Shown piece after piece: positions 1 through 9,660 of a DNA stretch of 35,559 bases. The notes under the pieces are model-generated. The model had not been told where the DNA came from and made no database searches. It saw nothing but the letters and a program-made list of their open reading frames with translations. Position 1 is the first letter of the stretch. The number at the start of each line of letters is the position of its first letter. Both the position numbers and the translations under genes were made by a program. Origin of the DNA: Pseudobdellovibrionaceae bacterium (GTDB taxonomy: Bacteria > Bdellovibrionota > Bdellovibrionia > Bdellovibrionales > Bdellovibrionaceae); contig JAHBUU010000013.1 in NCBI GenBank assembly GCA_019637895.1, positions 1 through 35,559 on the forward strand. The letters run 5' to 3'.

Positions 1-1
1 G

Positions 2-208
2 TCGATCGCCTCCAGTGCCGTGATGTCCATGGGGCTTGCTCCGAACCCTCAGACCAACGAAACCAACAAAGACAAAGACATGGCCCGCTTCAATATTGAT
101 TTGCTCATCATGCTCCAGGAAAAAACCAAAAATAATTTGAACGACGAAGAAAAGCGTTTCCTGGATTCCGTTATCACTGATCTCCAAATGAAGTTCCTGC
201 AAATGTAA
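2..208 (+). CDS. DUF1844 family protein, 3' end only
   Basis: The reading frame is open from the first full codon of the window to a TAA at 206-208, so this is the C-terminal part of a gene that begins upstream. The visible residues follow the DUF1844 pattern: a small-residue helix with a 'GLAPNP' turn, a polar linker, then 'IDLLIMLQEKTKNNL' and 'DEEKRFLDSVITDLQMKF'. DUF1844 proteins are short proteins of unknown function found in many Gram-negative and actinobacterial genomes. The stop lies 13 bases before the htrA-like start, with the htrA ribosome binding site in between, so the two genes could be cotranscribed. An internal ATG at 20 is not a credible start because the domain extends upstream of it. 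The family call is from memory of its pattern. Confidence 0.75.
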   Translation, partial: SIASSAVMSMGLAPNPQTNETNKDKDMARFNIDLLIMLQEKTKNNLNDEEKRFLDSVITDLQMKFLQM

Positions 209-221
209 GAAAGGAGTTTCC

Positions 222-1673
222 ATGAAATCGTGGACTCGCAGTCTCATTGCCGCTTCCTTGATCGCACTCCCCCTCGGTCCCGCTGTCGCTCAGACCTCTT
301 GGTCGTCGACCGTGAAAGCACCGTCACTGAAAGCCGGTGAACCCCTTCCCGGAAATATTTTTGTCGAACTGGCAAAAGCCATCAATCCGGGTGTGGTGAA
401 CATCTCGACCTCGGCTATTCCCAAAGATATCCAGCGCGATCCGATGCTGGAAATGCTCGAGCGCTTTTACGGGGTCCCCTCGCAGCCTCGACGCAACAGC
501 AACCGTCCACAGAAAATGGGATTGGGAACCGGCTTCGTCATCCGCGATGACGGCCTGATCGTCACCAATGCCCACGTCATTCGTGGCGCCGACGTCATCG
601 AGGTCCAATTCGAAGACGGTTCGGAAAAAACCTATCCGGCCCAGCTTCTGGGGAGCGATGACCGCAGCGATATCGCGCTTTTGAAAATCAAACCGGATCG
701 CAAACTCGTCCCACTCGCTCTCGGCAGTTCTGAAAAACTCGAGATCGGCGAATGGGTCGCGGCCTTCGGAAATCCCTTCGGCCACGGCCACACGATGACC
801 AAAGGGATCATCTCGTCGAAAGGACGCTCCCTCGAAGAGATCAACAAATTCCCTCTGCTCCAAACGGACGCTCCGATCAATCCGGGGAACTCTGGTGGAC
901 CGCTCGTTAATATGAAGGGCGAAGTCATCGGTGTGAACTCGGCGATCAATGCCATGGCCCAAGGGATCAGCTTTGCGATTCCCATCGACGAAGTGAAAAA
1001 GATCCTGCCACAGCTTGAAAGCAAAGGACGCCTGACTCGCGGATTCATGGGTGTTGCTTTGATGAACGTCGAATCCTACGTCGATGGCGAGGAAAAATCC
1101 CTGGGCGCCGGTGTGGCCAGCGTGGATCCAAACGGTCCCGCCGGAAAAGCCGGAGTCCGACGTTATGACATCATCACCGAATTCAACGGCCGCAAAATCA
1201 AATCGCCGACGGAACTGATCGATGCCGTCAGCGACACCGAGCCCGGCAAAAAGGTTCCACTCAAGGTCTTGCGTCAGCAGGGATCAAAAAGCACAACAGT
1301 GAACCTCAGCATGACGGTGATCGAGCGTCCGGATGACAACCAGGTAGCTCGAGGCATTCCACGCCCTGGGGCCTCATCTCCAGCGGGGAAAGATGTTCCT
1401 CACAATCTGGGCTTCGCGATTGACGATCTCAACGCACAACTGCGGGATGATCTGCAACTGCCGCCAGACGTGAAAAAGCCTGTCGTCGTCGCCGTCAAAA
1501 ACGGCAGTGCCGCGGCTTTCGTCGGTCTCCGTCCTGGGGATTTGATCTTGGAAGTGAACAAGGCCGAAGTCGACTCGGCTGCCGATGCTCTTAAGCGCAT
1601 CAAAAAAGGCGAGAACATTCTGAAACTCGCCCGAGGCAATCGCCTCATGATCGTTTCTATTTCGACTCCGTAA
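222..1673 (+). CDS. degP: DegP/HtrA-type periplasmic serine protease
   Basis: A 483-residue secreted serine protease and chaperone of the Do/DegP family, expected to degrade misfolded periplasmic proteins. A signal peptide occupies about residues 1-23, ending AVA. The trypsin-like domain (about 40-265) carries the full catalytic triad: His118 in 'TNAHVI', Asp150 in 'DRSDIALL' and Ser224 in 'NPGNSGGPL'. Two PDZ domains follow, about 272-365 (with 'GFMGVAL' and 'GPAGKAGVRRYDII') and 390-480 (with 'SAAAFVGLRPGDLILEVN'), the normal DegP/DegQ/MucD layout. A good ribosome binding site (AAGGAG) precedes the ATG. It directly follows the DUF1844 gene and is followed by a strong inverted repeat. Which paralogue (DegP, DegQ or MucD) it is cannot be decided here; the symbol is a family label. 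Confidence 0.95.
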   Translation: MKSWTRSLIAASLIALPLGPAVAQTSWSSTVKAPSLKAGEPLPGNIFVELAKAINPGVVNISTSAIPKDIQRDPMLEMLERFYGVPSQPRRNSNRPQKMGLGTGFVIRDDGLIVTNAHVIRGADVIEVQFEDGSEKTYPAQLLGSDDRSDIALLKIKPDRKLVPLALGSSEKLEIGEWVAAFGNPFGHGHTMTKGIISSKGRSLEEINKFPLLQTDAPINPGNSGGPLVNMKGEVIGVNSAINAMAQGISFAIPIDEVKKILPQLESKGRLTRGFMGVALMNVESYVDGEEKSLGAGVASVDPNGPAGKAGVRRYDIITEFNGRKIKSPTELIDAVSDTEPGKKVPLKVLRQQGSKSTTVNLSMTVIERPDDNQVARGIPRPGASSPAGKDVPHNLGFAIDDLNAQLRDDLQLPPDVKKPVVVAVKNGSAAAFVGLRPGDLILEVNKAEVDSAADALKRIKKGENILKLARGNRLMIVSISTP

Positions 1674-1681
1674 TTCTTCGG

Positions 1682-1714
1682 GGAAGCCTTTTCTCAGCTC
1701 GGGAAAAGGCTTCC
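1682..1714 (+). terminator. Inverted repeat after the htrA-like gene
   Basis: A perfect 12-bp stem (1682-1693 with 1703-1714) with a 9-base loop begins 8 bases after the protease stop codon. The following bases are pyrimidine-rich (CTCCTCTTGTC) but lack a clean run of T, so it may be a weak intrinsic terminator or a 3'-end stabilising hairpin. Confidence 0.5.
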
Positions 1715-1867
1715 GCTCCTCTTGTCGCCAGACCCCATTCTGACAATCATCTCGAAAAACATGATTGAATTTCTCGTTCTTTGATCCAGAGGACCTTTCC
1801 TTCGGTGCGGACAAAGCGCAGACTGAACCCATAAACAGGACAATTTTATTCCGAAAAGGGGTTCTCG

Positions 1868-2443
1868 ATGAGTCTCAAATTGTTTGTATCGCTCTTGATT
1901 CCATCTCTCTTCGTGGCTTTCGCCCAAGCCCAAACAGATGCGGCCGCGGCTCCAAAAGCCGAGGCAAAAAAAGAAAAAGCGACGACCGAAAAGCCTGCCG
2001 ATAAACAGAAGGAAAAATCCCCTGAGGGGATCGAAGAGGTCAAGGGCGAGTACTTCACCAACATCGATGCCGTCATTCCCGGAAACCCGGGCAAGTTGCC
2101 CTATCGTCAGCGCGTCCAAGCGGCCAAAAAAGTCGCCGACGAAAAATGCAAGCTGTGGGGATACAAAGGAAGTGATGCTTTCTACTACGAAAGAACCAAA
2201 GGTCAGATGCAACTGACCGATGCCTTCTGTTCGAACGAGAAAAAGAATCCCCGCCTTTCGCGTATCGCTCTGTTGAAAGACCGCGCCAGCCGAGGCAAAA
2301 ACCTGAATCCTCCGGAACGGAAGCTCGTGAACAAATACAACAAGCTGACGATCAAAGGATTCAAAAAGACCGACATCGCAGGCGAAGGCAGTGGCACAAA
2401 GGTCGAAGAGAAAACAGCCTACGGCTCCGAAGGCAAACAGTAA
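1868..2443 (+). CDS. Secreted Lys/Ala-rich protein of unknown function
   Basis: A 191-residue protein with an N-terminal signal peptide (about residues 1-21, ending 'AQA'). A low-complexity Ala/Lys/Glu segment (about 24-58) follows, probably disordered or envelope-spanning. The remainder is a basic, partly conserved-looking domain with two Cys residues ('DEKCKLWGY' and 'DAFCSNEKK') that could form a disulfide in the periplasm. I do not recognise the family. The ATG is preceded by AAAAGGGG. The 194-base upstream gap has the htrA-like hairpin and probably this gene's promoter, but I cannot identify convincing -35/-10 boxes. The gene converges on the FUSC-type gene with only 8 bases between stops. 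Confidence 0.75.
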   Translation: MSLKLFVSLLIPSLFVAFAQAQTDAAAAPKAEAKKEKATTEKPADKQKEKSPEGIEEVKGEYFTNIDAVIPGNPGKLPYRQRVQAAKKVADEKCKLWGYKGSDAFYYERTKGQMQLTDAFCSNEKKNPRLSRIALLKDRASRGKNLNPPERKLVNKYNKLTIKGFKKTDIAGEGSGTKVEEKTAYGSEGKQ

Positions 2444-2451
2444 GAATGTCT

Positions 2452-4416
2452 TTACACTTTGCGGGCTGACAGCTCGACCAGGATCTGCGAGATCCGGTCA
2501 AGATGGTGATGCCCGCTGAGTTCCCGCGATTCCTTTTTTTCCAGAGCGATGGACTGATTCAGCTCCACCTTTTTCGCCAGAAACTGCAGATCTTTTGAAA
2601 TCTCCGCACAACCCTGCCGCATTCGTTCAAGGTCGTAAGCCTCGATGGTGTTCGTCGCGAGATGCCGCAAGTAAGAAGCCAGGATCGTCAGATCATAAAA
2701 AGCCAATGGGACCTCGGTGGTTTTGAAAAAGGTCCAATTTCTGAGTAAGGGCGCAAGTGTCGTTCGCATATTCAAGATGTCTCGGTCCATCAGGCGCAAA
2801 CTACTGACCAGATCTTTGCGAGCGGCCATATCTGGATTTTCCAGAGGCAGCTTCTGAGCGATCTCGCCCATCGTCCGCAGGAGTTTTGCAATCGACGCAC
2901 GAGCCGTCGAGCGAGTCGACGTCGGCAGAACAACGATGCTGACGATCGCGCCGACAAAGGCTCCCACCGCCGTCTCTTCGAGCCGCAAGAGCAGGATCTG
3001 ATCCGTCAACAGGCCCATCAGGTCATACAAAACGGCGAGCATCAAAGTGAAGGCGAATGCGGAAAAGAATCCGAAGGCAAGACGAGCTCCCAGCAAGCCG
3101 AGGAAAACGAAAAAGATGATCGAGGCCCACTCAATCCCATGATGGCCCTTCAGACCAAAGGCAATTCCGGCCCCCACGACAAGCCCCAAAAAAGTTCCGA
3201 CGATCCGAAACACCGCACGCGTGATCGTGTCCCCTCGCGAGGCGCCCGCGAAAACCACAAAGGCCGTGATCGAAGCCCAGTACCAACGCTCCGGCGAAAG
3301 AGCTGTGCCGAACATCCACGCCACTCCGGTTGCCAAGGTCGCCTGAATGGCCTGCTTCGTTGAAGCGTGAAGGCCCTGGAAGCTCGCCTTTGAAACGACG
3401 TCGGCTTTGCGCTCTTCTTTCAACTCTTGCACGACCAGGGACAGACGCTCGGGCGACAGAACATCTGATTGACGGTCTTTTTCAACCTGAAGAAGAGCCT
3501 TCCAAAATCCAGGATATCTGTCGGCCAGGGCCGTGAGCGACGTCAATGACAAGCGCTGTGAAACCCTGGAAAGTGCTTCGGCGAGGTCGCGCCATGGGGC
3601 CTCCTGCTCTGAGGAGAGAATCACTCGGAGCGCGTCGATGAGTTTTCGTAAGTTCAGCTCTCGCTCGAAAAGAGCCAGATGCAAAGCTTCGGATTCGGTT
3701 TTCAATCCATGAGAAGTGCCGGCCTTCAAGAACTGCTCGACGGTCAGACTCAGTTCATTCAAGCGGACCAGTCGACGCCGCAAATTCTTGCGGACCTTTT
3801 CAAGGGAGTTCCGTTCACGAAGCCCACTTGCCATTTCCCCCAAGAGAAAATCCATGTGAGCGTCAAAGGCTTGCAGAAAAAGCTCTAGGATGCGCCGAGG
3901 CCGATCCGCAAAGATCACGAATCTCATCAGAAAGGTCGTCCCCAAGGCGACAAGGACGGCTCCGAAAACCCAGGGCAGAACTTCGATCGGCATAGGGAAA
4001 AGCATCGCAGACACATAGGACATAAAGGCCATGAATCCCAGCGCGGTCGCCCGCGGTCCGTGGCGTCGGGCCGCGACCGCCAGAAAGGTCACAACCAAAA
4101 AAAGTCCCAATCGCCAAGTGGGAACCGGCGCCAGAAGGATCGATCCGGAAAGTCCGATGGCCGCAGGAAGAATCATCCACAAAAGAGTCCGCTTTTGCTG
4201 TTTGACGGTGGCATCGCTGATCAGCATGGAACTCATCATGGCGACAAGCACGCCGACGAAGGCAAGGGTCGGCGCCTGATGCAGAGCCTTGGCCAAGAAG
4301 GACAAGAGGAGGAAAGAGACCACGATCGTCACCGTGCCACGAAGAGCATTTCGCAGGGCTTGGAGGCCGGGGTCTCGGGTCAGGATCTGGTTTTTGAAAT
4401 GGCCAAGGTCGATCAC
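2452..4416 (-). CDS. FUSC family inner-membrane protein (YccS/aromatic acid exporter-like)
   Basis: A 654-residue membrane protein with the two-half layout of the FUSC superfamily (YccS, YhfK, AaeB). A first bundle of hydrophobic helices lies at about residues 28-175, a long charged cytoplasmic region at about 180-355 (helical, rich in Arg, Leu and Glu), a second helix bundle at about 360-500 ('GTALSPERWYWASITAFVVFAGAS' region through 'GAFVGAIVSIVVLP'), and a helical C-terminal tail. Members are known or proposed efflux pumps for aromatic acids and other organic compounds. The start is GTG, with AAGGG just upstream; no better in-frame start is seen. Substrate cannot be inferred, and no membrane fusion partner gene is adjacent, so it is more like YccS than AaeB. 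Confidence 0.85.
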   Translation of the reverse strand: MIDLGHFKNQILTRDPGLQALRNALRGTVTIVVSFLLLSFLAKALHQAPTLAFVGVLVAMMSSMLISDATVKQQKRTLLWMILPAAIGLSGSILLAPVPTWRLGLFLVVTFLAVAARRHGPRATALGFMAFMSYVSAMLFPMPIEVLPWVFGAVLVALGTTFLMRFVIFADRPRRILELFLQAFDAHMDFLLGEMASGLRERNSLEKVRKNLRRRLVRLNELSLTVEQFLKAGTSHGLKTESEALHLALFERELNLRKLIDALRVILSSEQEAPWRDLAEALSRVSQRLSLTSLTALADRYPGFWKALLQVEKDRQSDVLSPERLSLVVQELKEERKADVVSKASFQGLHASTKQAIQATLATGVAWMFGTALSPERWYWASITAFVVFAGASRGDTITRAVFRIVGTFLGLVVGAGIAFGLKGHHGIEWASIIFFVFLGLLGARLAFGFFSAFAFTLMLAVLYDLMGLLTDQILLLRLEETAVGAFVGAIVSIVVLPTSTRSTARASIAKLLRTMGEIAQKLPLENPDMAARKDLVSSLRLMDRDILNMRTTLAPLLRNWTFFKTTEVPLAFYDLTILASYLRHLATNTIEAYDLERMRQGCAEISKDLQFLAKKVELNQSIALEKKESRELSGHHHLDRISQILVELSARKV

Positions 4417-4583
4417 ACCCTTAAGCTCTCACCGGGAGGGGGTTTTGTCTCGGACTGAAACACCGCACCCGCCTTTGAAGCTTTCTCAGAGAAAGACGGA
4501 CCAAAGTCTCAAGCTCGACCTCCATCCAGCCGAAGAATCACCTAGATGCAAACTCATCGAGACGGCAACAAAGGGGCACAACA

Positions 4584-4910
4584 ATGAAGATCACTGAGGT
4601 CAAAATTTTCCCGGTGAACGAAGACCGGCTGAAAGCCTATGTCACGATCGCGCTGGACGACTGTTTCGTCGTGCGGGATCTGAAAGTCATCCAAGGTCCA
4701 GGCGGACTCTTTGTCGCCATGCCCAGCAAAAAACGAAAAGACGGCCAATTCCGCGATATCGCGCATCCGCTCAATCAGGAAACGCGGGCGATGATCGAGG
4801 ACATGGTCTTTGAAGCTTATGAAAAAGAACTGAAATCCATGGGTGAAACCCTTGTGAATCTCAAGCGCCAGAAAGCACCCGGCAACGGGGCCGATGGCGA
4901 CGAGTTCTAA
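4584..4910 (+). CDS. spoVG: SpoVG family RNA/DNA-binding regulator
   Basis: A 108-residue SpoVG homologue, close to the usual length of about 90-100 residues. The diagnostic core is present: 'MKITEVKIFPV' at the N-terminus, 'LKAYVTIALDDCFVVRDLKV' and 'GGLFVAMPSKKRKDGQFRDIAHPL'. In firmicutes SpoVG affects septation and gene expression and binds nucleic acid; homologues in spirochaetes and deltaproteobacterial lineages act as RNA- or DNA-binding regulators. The ATG has a good AAAGGGG ribosome binding site 7 bases upstream. It stands alone as a single-gene unit, closed by a strong intrinsic terminator. The C-terminal tail (about 90-108) is a short charged, Gly-rich extension. Confidence 0.95.
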   Translation: MKITEVKIFPVNEDRLKAYVTIALDDCFVVRDLKVIQGPGGLFVAMPSKKRKDGQFRDIAHPLNQETRAMIEDMVFEAYEKELKSMGETLVNLKRQKAPGNGADGDEF

Positions 4911-4992
4911 CCAAGGAAAACACCGCTCGTGAAAACGGGCTCGGGAGTCCCTGCTCACCAAATAGCTCCCCAGAACCAACCCATGGATTTGC

Positions 4993-5024
4993 GAACCCGC
5001 CCCTCAAGGCGGGTTCATTTTTTT
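4993..5024 (+). terminator. Rho-independent terminator of spoVG
   Basis: A 9-bp perfect stem (4993-5001 with 5008-5016), a 6-base loop, and a run of seven T at 5018-5024. The stop codon of the opposing PQQ-type dehydrogenase gene (5015-5017) lies inside the 3' arm, so that gene's 3' end overlaps this element. Confidence 0.9.
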
Positions 5025-6175
5025 GTGGCGGGGGCTTTCTTGCCTTCATAGCTGATCCGGTAAATCACGCCAGCCGCATCATCACTGAGCAGGAACGAGC
5101 CGTCGGGAAGCTCCAGCAGATAGGTGGGACGGCCCCAGGCGGACTCCCCTTGCAACCAGCCTTCGGCAAAGACTTTGTAGTTTGAAGCCTTACGCCCGTT
5201 TGCACTCACATCCACAGTCATGATCCGATAGCCGATTTTATTGTTGCGATTCCACGAGCCGTGTTCGGCGATGAAGAGTTTGCCTTTGTAAGTCGCGGGG
5301 AACTGCTCGCCTCGGTAAAACTTGATTCCGAGAGCCGCCACATGAGGCCCCAGACGCAAAGCCGGAAACTGATAGGGACCTTTCGCCGTGCAGTCTTTGT
5401 TTTTGCCGAACTCAGGATCGTTGAGGCCCATGTCGTGGCAGAACGGATAGCCGAAATGGGTTCCTGTTTGAGCCACACGGTTCAGCTCGTCGCCAGGTCG
5501 GTCGTCGCCCCAGAGATCGCGCCCGTTGTCCGTGAACCAAAGCTCTTTCGTGCGCGGATGCCAGTCAAGGCCGAGGGTATTCCGAACCCCGTGAGCGATC
5601 ACTTCCCGGTTTTTTCCATCCAAAGTCATGCGGGCAATGCTCGCGTAAATCTTGTCGTTGCTAAGACAGATATTGCAGGGGGCGCCGACGGGAACATAAA
5701 GGAGACCGTCAGGACCGATCTCGATGTGCTTCCATCCGTGATGAACATCGGGGGGGAATTTGGTTTCAAGAACCTTGGGTGTCGGTTTACCACCGAGGTG
5801 TTTTTCGATGTCAGGGAAGGTCACGATCTCCGAAATCGCGGCAACATACAGAGTGCCCTCGCGAAAGGCCACTCCGCTCGGCTGCGAGAGGCGCGAGGCA
5901 ATGAGCTGGGCCTTGACCGGTTTCGTTTGTTCGGCTTTCAGCAAAGTCAGCGCGTTCGGAACCGCATAAACGTTCCCAGCATGGCGGCTTCCGATGAACA
6001 AAGTGCCCGCAGGCGACAGTGCCAGCTGCCGGGCATTGTCCGCTTCGGCAAAGACCGTGATCTGAAAGCCCGGTGGGAGTTTGATTTGCTTGAGCTGGTC
6101 TGCGGAAGGAGCGGCAGACAAAGCCGTCACAGGGGACAAAAGAATAAGGATCGAATACAGCCAAGACACAGACAC
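5015..6175 (-). CDS. PQQ-dependent sugar dehydrogenase / sorbosone dehydrogenase-like, secreted
   Basis: A 386-residue exported beta-propeller protein. A signal peptide covers about residues 1-21. The mature part has repeated propeller blades typical of the soluble glucose/sorbosone dehydrogenase family: 'LPPGFQITVFAEADNAR', 'HHGWKHIEIGPDGLLYV', 'NTLGLDWHP', 'ELWFTDNGRD' and 'LFIAEHGSWNR'. Known members oxidise sugars in the periplasm using PQQ; many homologues are uncharacterised, and no PQQ synthesis genes are visible here, so substrate and cofactor are inferred. The annotated start is GTG at 6175, immediately after a G-run; GTG at 6169 sits at a better distance from that G-run and would shorten the protein by two residues. 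Confidence 0.85.
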   Translation of the reverse strand: MSVSWLYSILILLSPVTALSAAPSADQLKQIKLPPGFQITVFAEADNARQLALSPAGTLFIGSRHAGNVYAVPNALTLLKAEQTKPVKAQLIASRLSQPSGVAFREGTLYVAAISEIVTFPDIEKHLGGKPTPKVLETKFPPDVHHGWKHIEIGPDGLLYVPVGAPCNICLSNDKIYASIARMTLDGKNREVIAHGVRNTLGLDWHPRTKELWFTDNGRDLWGDDRPGDELNRVAQTGTHFGYPFCHDMGLNDPEFGKNKDCTAKGPYQFPALRLGPHVAALGIKFYRGEQFPATYKGKLFIAEHGSWNRNNKIGYRIMTVDVSANGRKASNYKVFAEGWLQGESAWGRPTYLLELPDGSFLLSDDAAGVIYRISYEGKKAPATKK

Positions 6176-6387
6176 CCCCCGATCTTTCAGGGCCTATTGT
6201 CGAAATCTAGGGGCCAGGGTCAAACCTCAACATCCGATGTCGGCCAGAATTCAAACCCCTGGAAAAAAGGGACCTGGCTGCCTATTTCTAGGGCGAATCA
6301 GCCAAATAGACGCAATGCTTCATTTGCCGATTGCTCCGAGGTTTCCCCAGAGAACTCCTCGAAATGCCCGCCCCAGTTGAAAACTGC

Positions 6388-6416
6388 TTGTCACAGAGAG
6401 GGAAATTCCGTAATTT
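6388..6416 (+). promoter_or_regulatory. Probable sigma-70 promoter of tRNA-Gln
   Basis: TTGTCA at 6388-6393 and TAATTT at 6411-6416 are separated by 17 bases, a good -35 and a moderate -10 box. The spacing would place the transcript start about 15 bases before the tRNA acceptor stem. Confidence 0.5.
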
Positions 6417-6437
6417 GCTTCTTCTGCAGACCACTGT

Positions 6438-6513
6438 TGGGGTGTCGACAAGTTGGTAAGTCAACAGATTTTGATTCTGTCATTCGCAGGTTCGAGTCCT
6501 GCCACCCCATCCA
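6438..6513 (+). tRNA. tRNA-Gln(UUG)
   Basis: A full cloverleaf can be drawn. The acceptor stem is 6438-6444 with 6503-6509 (seven pairs, U1-A72 as is usual for glutamine tRNA). The D arm has GAC/GTC with an AGTTGGTAA loop, the anticodon arm has ACAGA/TCTGT with loop TTTTGAT and anticodon TTG, and the T arm has GCAGG/CCTGC with loop TTCGAGT. The discriminator base is U and the 3' CCA (6511-6513) is encoded. A promoter-like element lies upstream and a strong terminator directly downstream, so it is a single-gene transcription unit. Confidence 0.97.
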
Positions 6514-6518
6514 ATTTC

Positions 6519-6545
6519 AAACCACCGCAAGGTGGTTTTTGTTTT
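6519..6545 (+). terminator. Rho-independent terminator of tRNA-Gln
   Basis: An 8-bp stem (6519-6526 with 6531-6538) around a GCAA tetraloop, continuing into a T-rich tail (TTTTTGTTTTT). Confidence 0.9.
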
Positions 6546-6711
6546 TCTGCGAAGAATTCTGAAATATCAATAACATAGAAAGCATGAGTTTTCGTTAGCC
6601 ATTCCTCAACTTAACAGCTCCTAATCCAACCTAATCGCTCTTGCAAGAGTTTGTATTGGGCAGATGTAGTGAGTCTGTGGACCGTATTGAACGCCTTCAA
6701 TACTGGTGTAA

Positions 6712-7050
6712 TTGAATTTTCAGAGCGTTGAAATGCCGCCCAAACAGGAATATGTATTCAATATCCTCACCGTTAAACGGTATGGCGGGTTGAACTTGCA
6801 AAGCCGCTGGCTCAAAAACGGGTCTCAGGTCAATACCATTGTCATGGATATCCAAACGCCGAAAATGGACGGTTATCAGACCCTCGCAAGAATACGGGAA
6901 CACGGGATCAAAACTCCGATCATCGCATTGACGGCCCATGCGATGAAGGAGGAGCAAGACAAAGCGGCATCAAAAGGATTCACGGATTTTGCAACGAAGC
7001 CGCTTCAACGGGAAAAATTCATGGAGCTCCTCGAACGGTACAAAAAATAA
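6712..7050 (+). pseudogene. Truncated response-regulator receiver domain remnant
   Basis: The open frame of 112 codons ends in the C-terminal two thirds of a receiver domain. It shows the phosphoacceptor Asp46 in 'VMDIQTPKMDG', the switch Thr74 in 'ALTAHAM' and Lys96 in 'TKPL', with helices alpha-3 to alpha-5 normal. The first about 41 residues do not look like a receiver: the N-terminal beta-1 strand and the acidic Asp/Glu pair that binds magnesium are missing. No ribosome binding site precedes the ATG and the upstream AT-rich stretch encodes nothing recognisable. I infer a relic of a hybrid histidine kinase or response regulator that lost its 5' part, lying 170 bases downstream of the tRNA-Gln terminator. 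A transcribed fragment cannot be excluded. Confidence 0.65.
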
Positions 7051-7173
7051 CATATGCCTGACATGCCGAATCTCAAATGCAAGGTTACGGGGCTTCACTC
7101 AATGAAGCGATCCTCAGCCCGCACTTCGCTCTCCCCGATTTGTTTTTCAAGCCCCGACCCGACTGGGACTTGA

Positions 7174-7377
7174 TCAGTCCTTGCCGTTCTTTCGCCCTCG
7201 AAAATGATCAAAAGCAAACACCCCGACAAAAATGACGATCGGAAGCAACAAAAAGGAAATCGTTTTCATTTTTTCGATCAGCTCGTTCATGGTCATCGCA
7301 CCGAACTGAACCGAGACAAAAGCGCTCACAATGACAAAAAGAATTCCAATAGGAAAGATAAGGAGTGGATTGCGCAT
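7174..7377 (-). CDS. Small membrane protein with two predicted helices
   Basis: A 67-residue protein with two hydrophobic segments, about residues 5-27 and 40-58, and a basic C-terminal tail ('HFRGRKNGKD') that should stay in the cytoplasm. The start is supported by an AAAGGA ribosome binding site 7 bases before the ATG. No family is recognised. It lies alone between the receiver remnant and the formaldehyde operon. The 220 bases upstream to 7597 contain no other gene that I can support. It could be a chance frame, but its start signal and hydrophobic pattern make a real small protein more likely. Confidence 0.55.
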   Translation of the reverse strand: MRNPLLIFPIGILFVIVSAFVSVQFGAMTMNELIEKMKTISFLLLPIVIFVGVFAFDHFRGRKNGKD

Positions 7378-7597
7378 AGGTCGTCCTTTGCAATGGCGAC
7401 CCTATCCATCAAAAACTCTCTCGCGTTAGCACCCGAGAGACCCCAAAATATTGAATTTGAACCAATCTTTATCTCAATTCCAATCGCGGTGTCACGCGAT
7501 TCCGGACACAGACGAAATTGAGACGAAAATACCACTTGCTGTGAATCCTATTCTCCGCAGCGCCGATGCTATCTAGGCCACCACGCAGATGAACAGC

Positions 7598-8443
7598 CTA
7601 CTTTCTGATCGCCTCCGCATGAAACAACACATGGGATTCAATAAAGGTCGCGATGAAGTAGTAACTATGATCATACCCCTGCCGTAAGTTCAGCACCAAG
7701 GACTGCCCCTTCTGCTCACAGGCCGTCCGCAGGTTCTCCGGCAACAACTGCTTCTTTTCATAGAACTCGTCCGCAGTTCCTTGATCCACGAGAATGGCAT
7801 GGGGATGCCGCTTACCCGCTTCGATCAAAGCCGTCGCATCCCACTTCTTCCATTCGCTTTCATCGGCACCCAAGTACCCCTTGAAGGCCTTGGTTCCCCA
7901 AGGACACGCCGTGGGATTTGAAATCGGCGCGAAAGCAGACAACGAGCGAAACTTTTCAGGATGTTTCAACCCCAAGGTCAAAGCACCGTGTCCACCCATC
8001 GAGTGGCCCATCAGCGAGATACGGTCCTTCGCAATCCCAAACTGGTTCTGCAAAAGCTCATGAAGCTCGTTCACGATATAAGACGACATCCGGTAATGGT
8101 CCCGATAACCCTCGGTGGTCGCATCGACGTAAAAGCTCGCGCCCGATCCGAAATCGTAGGACTCATGCTCGCCAGGCAATTGCAAACCTCGCGGAGACGT
8201 GTCCGGGCAGATCACCATCAGGTTCTGTTCCTGCAACACCTTCTGTGCCCCCGCCTTGGTGATGAAGTTTTCATCCGTGCAGGTCAGACCGGACAGCCAG
8301 ATCAGCGCGCCTTTCGGAGCCCGGCCTTCGGGGATAAAGGTCGAAAATTTCATCTTCGTCCCGGTCGATTGGGAATCATGCTCCCAGAACTGGGTCGAGC
8401 CTTCAAAATTCTTATGCGTCTTTAGCAACTGAGCTTCACTCAT
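7598..8443 (-). CDS. fghA: S-formylglutathione hydrolase
   Basis: A 281-residue serine hydrolase of the esterase D / FrmB family, which converts S-formylglutathione to formate and glutathione in the cytoplasm. It has the nucleophile motif 'GHSMGGHGAL' with Ser148, the conserved 'SGLTCTDENF' oxyanion segment at 51-60, an acidic triad residue region in 'LVDQGTADEF', and a final His in 'GYDHSYYF'. The start is set at ATG 8443 (MSEAQLL), which gives the usual family length and has GAGAGG upstream. The frame remains open to 8530, but that extension lies in the 3' end of the dehydrogenase gene. The start follows the dehydrogenase stop by 10 bases, so the two enzymes form an operon for consecutive steps. 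Confidence 0.95.
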   Translation of the reverse strand: MSEAQLLKTHKNFEGSTQFWEHDSQSTGTKMKFSTFIPEGRAPKGALIWLSGLTCTDENFITKAGAQKVLQEQNLMVICPDTSPRGLQLPGEHESYDFGSGASFYVDATTEGYRDHYRMSSYIVNELHELLQNQFGIAKDRISLMGHSMGGHGALTLGLKHPEKFRSLSAFAPISNPTACPWGTKAFKGYLGADESEWKKWDATALIEAGKRHPHAILVDQGTADEFYEKKQLLPENLRTACEQKGQSLVLNLRQGYDHSYYFIATFIESHVLFHAEAIRK

Positions 8444-8453
8444 CGACAACCTC

Positions 8454-9590
<1,137 letters not shown>

Positions 9591-9660
9591 TTATACCGCT
9601 CACGTATAGCACGGTGACCGTTTCTTGACCAGGAGTCGTGGGGAATAATATTGTTTCTGT

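Noticed and set aside
5261..6562. A 433-codon plus-strand open frame
   Set aside because: It lies antisense to the PQQ-type dehydrogenase and runs through the tRNA-Gln gene; it has no ribosome binding site and no recognisable protein pattern.
6438..7200. Attachment-site duplication of the tRNA-Gln 3' end
   Set aside because: I looked for a second copy of the T-arm/acceptor sequence downstream and saw none, and no integrase gene is present in the window.
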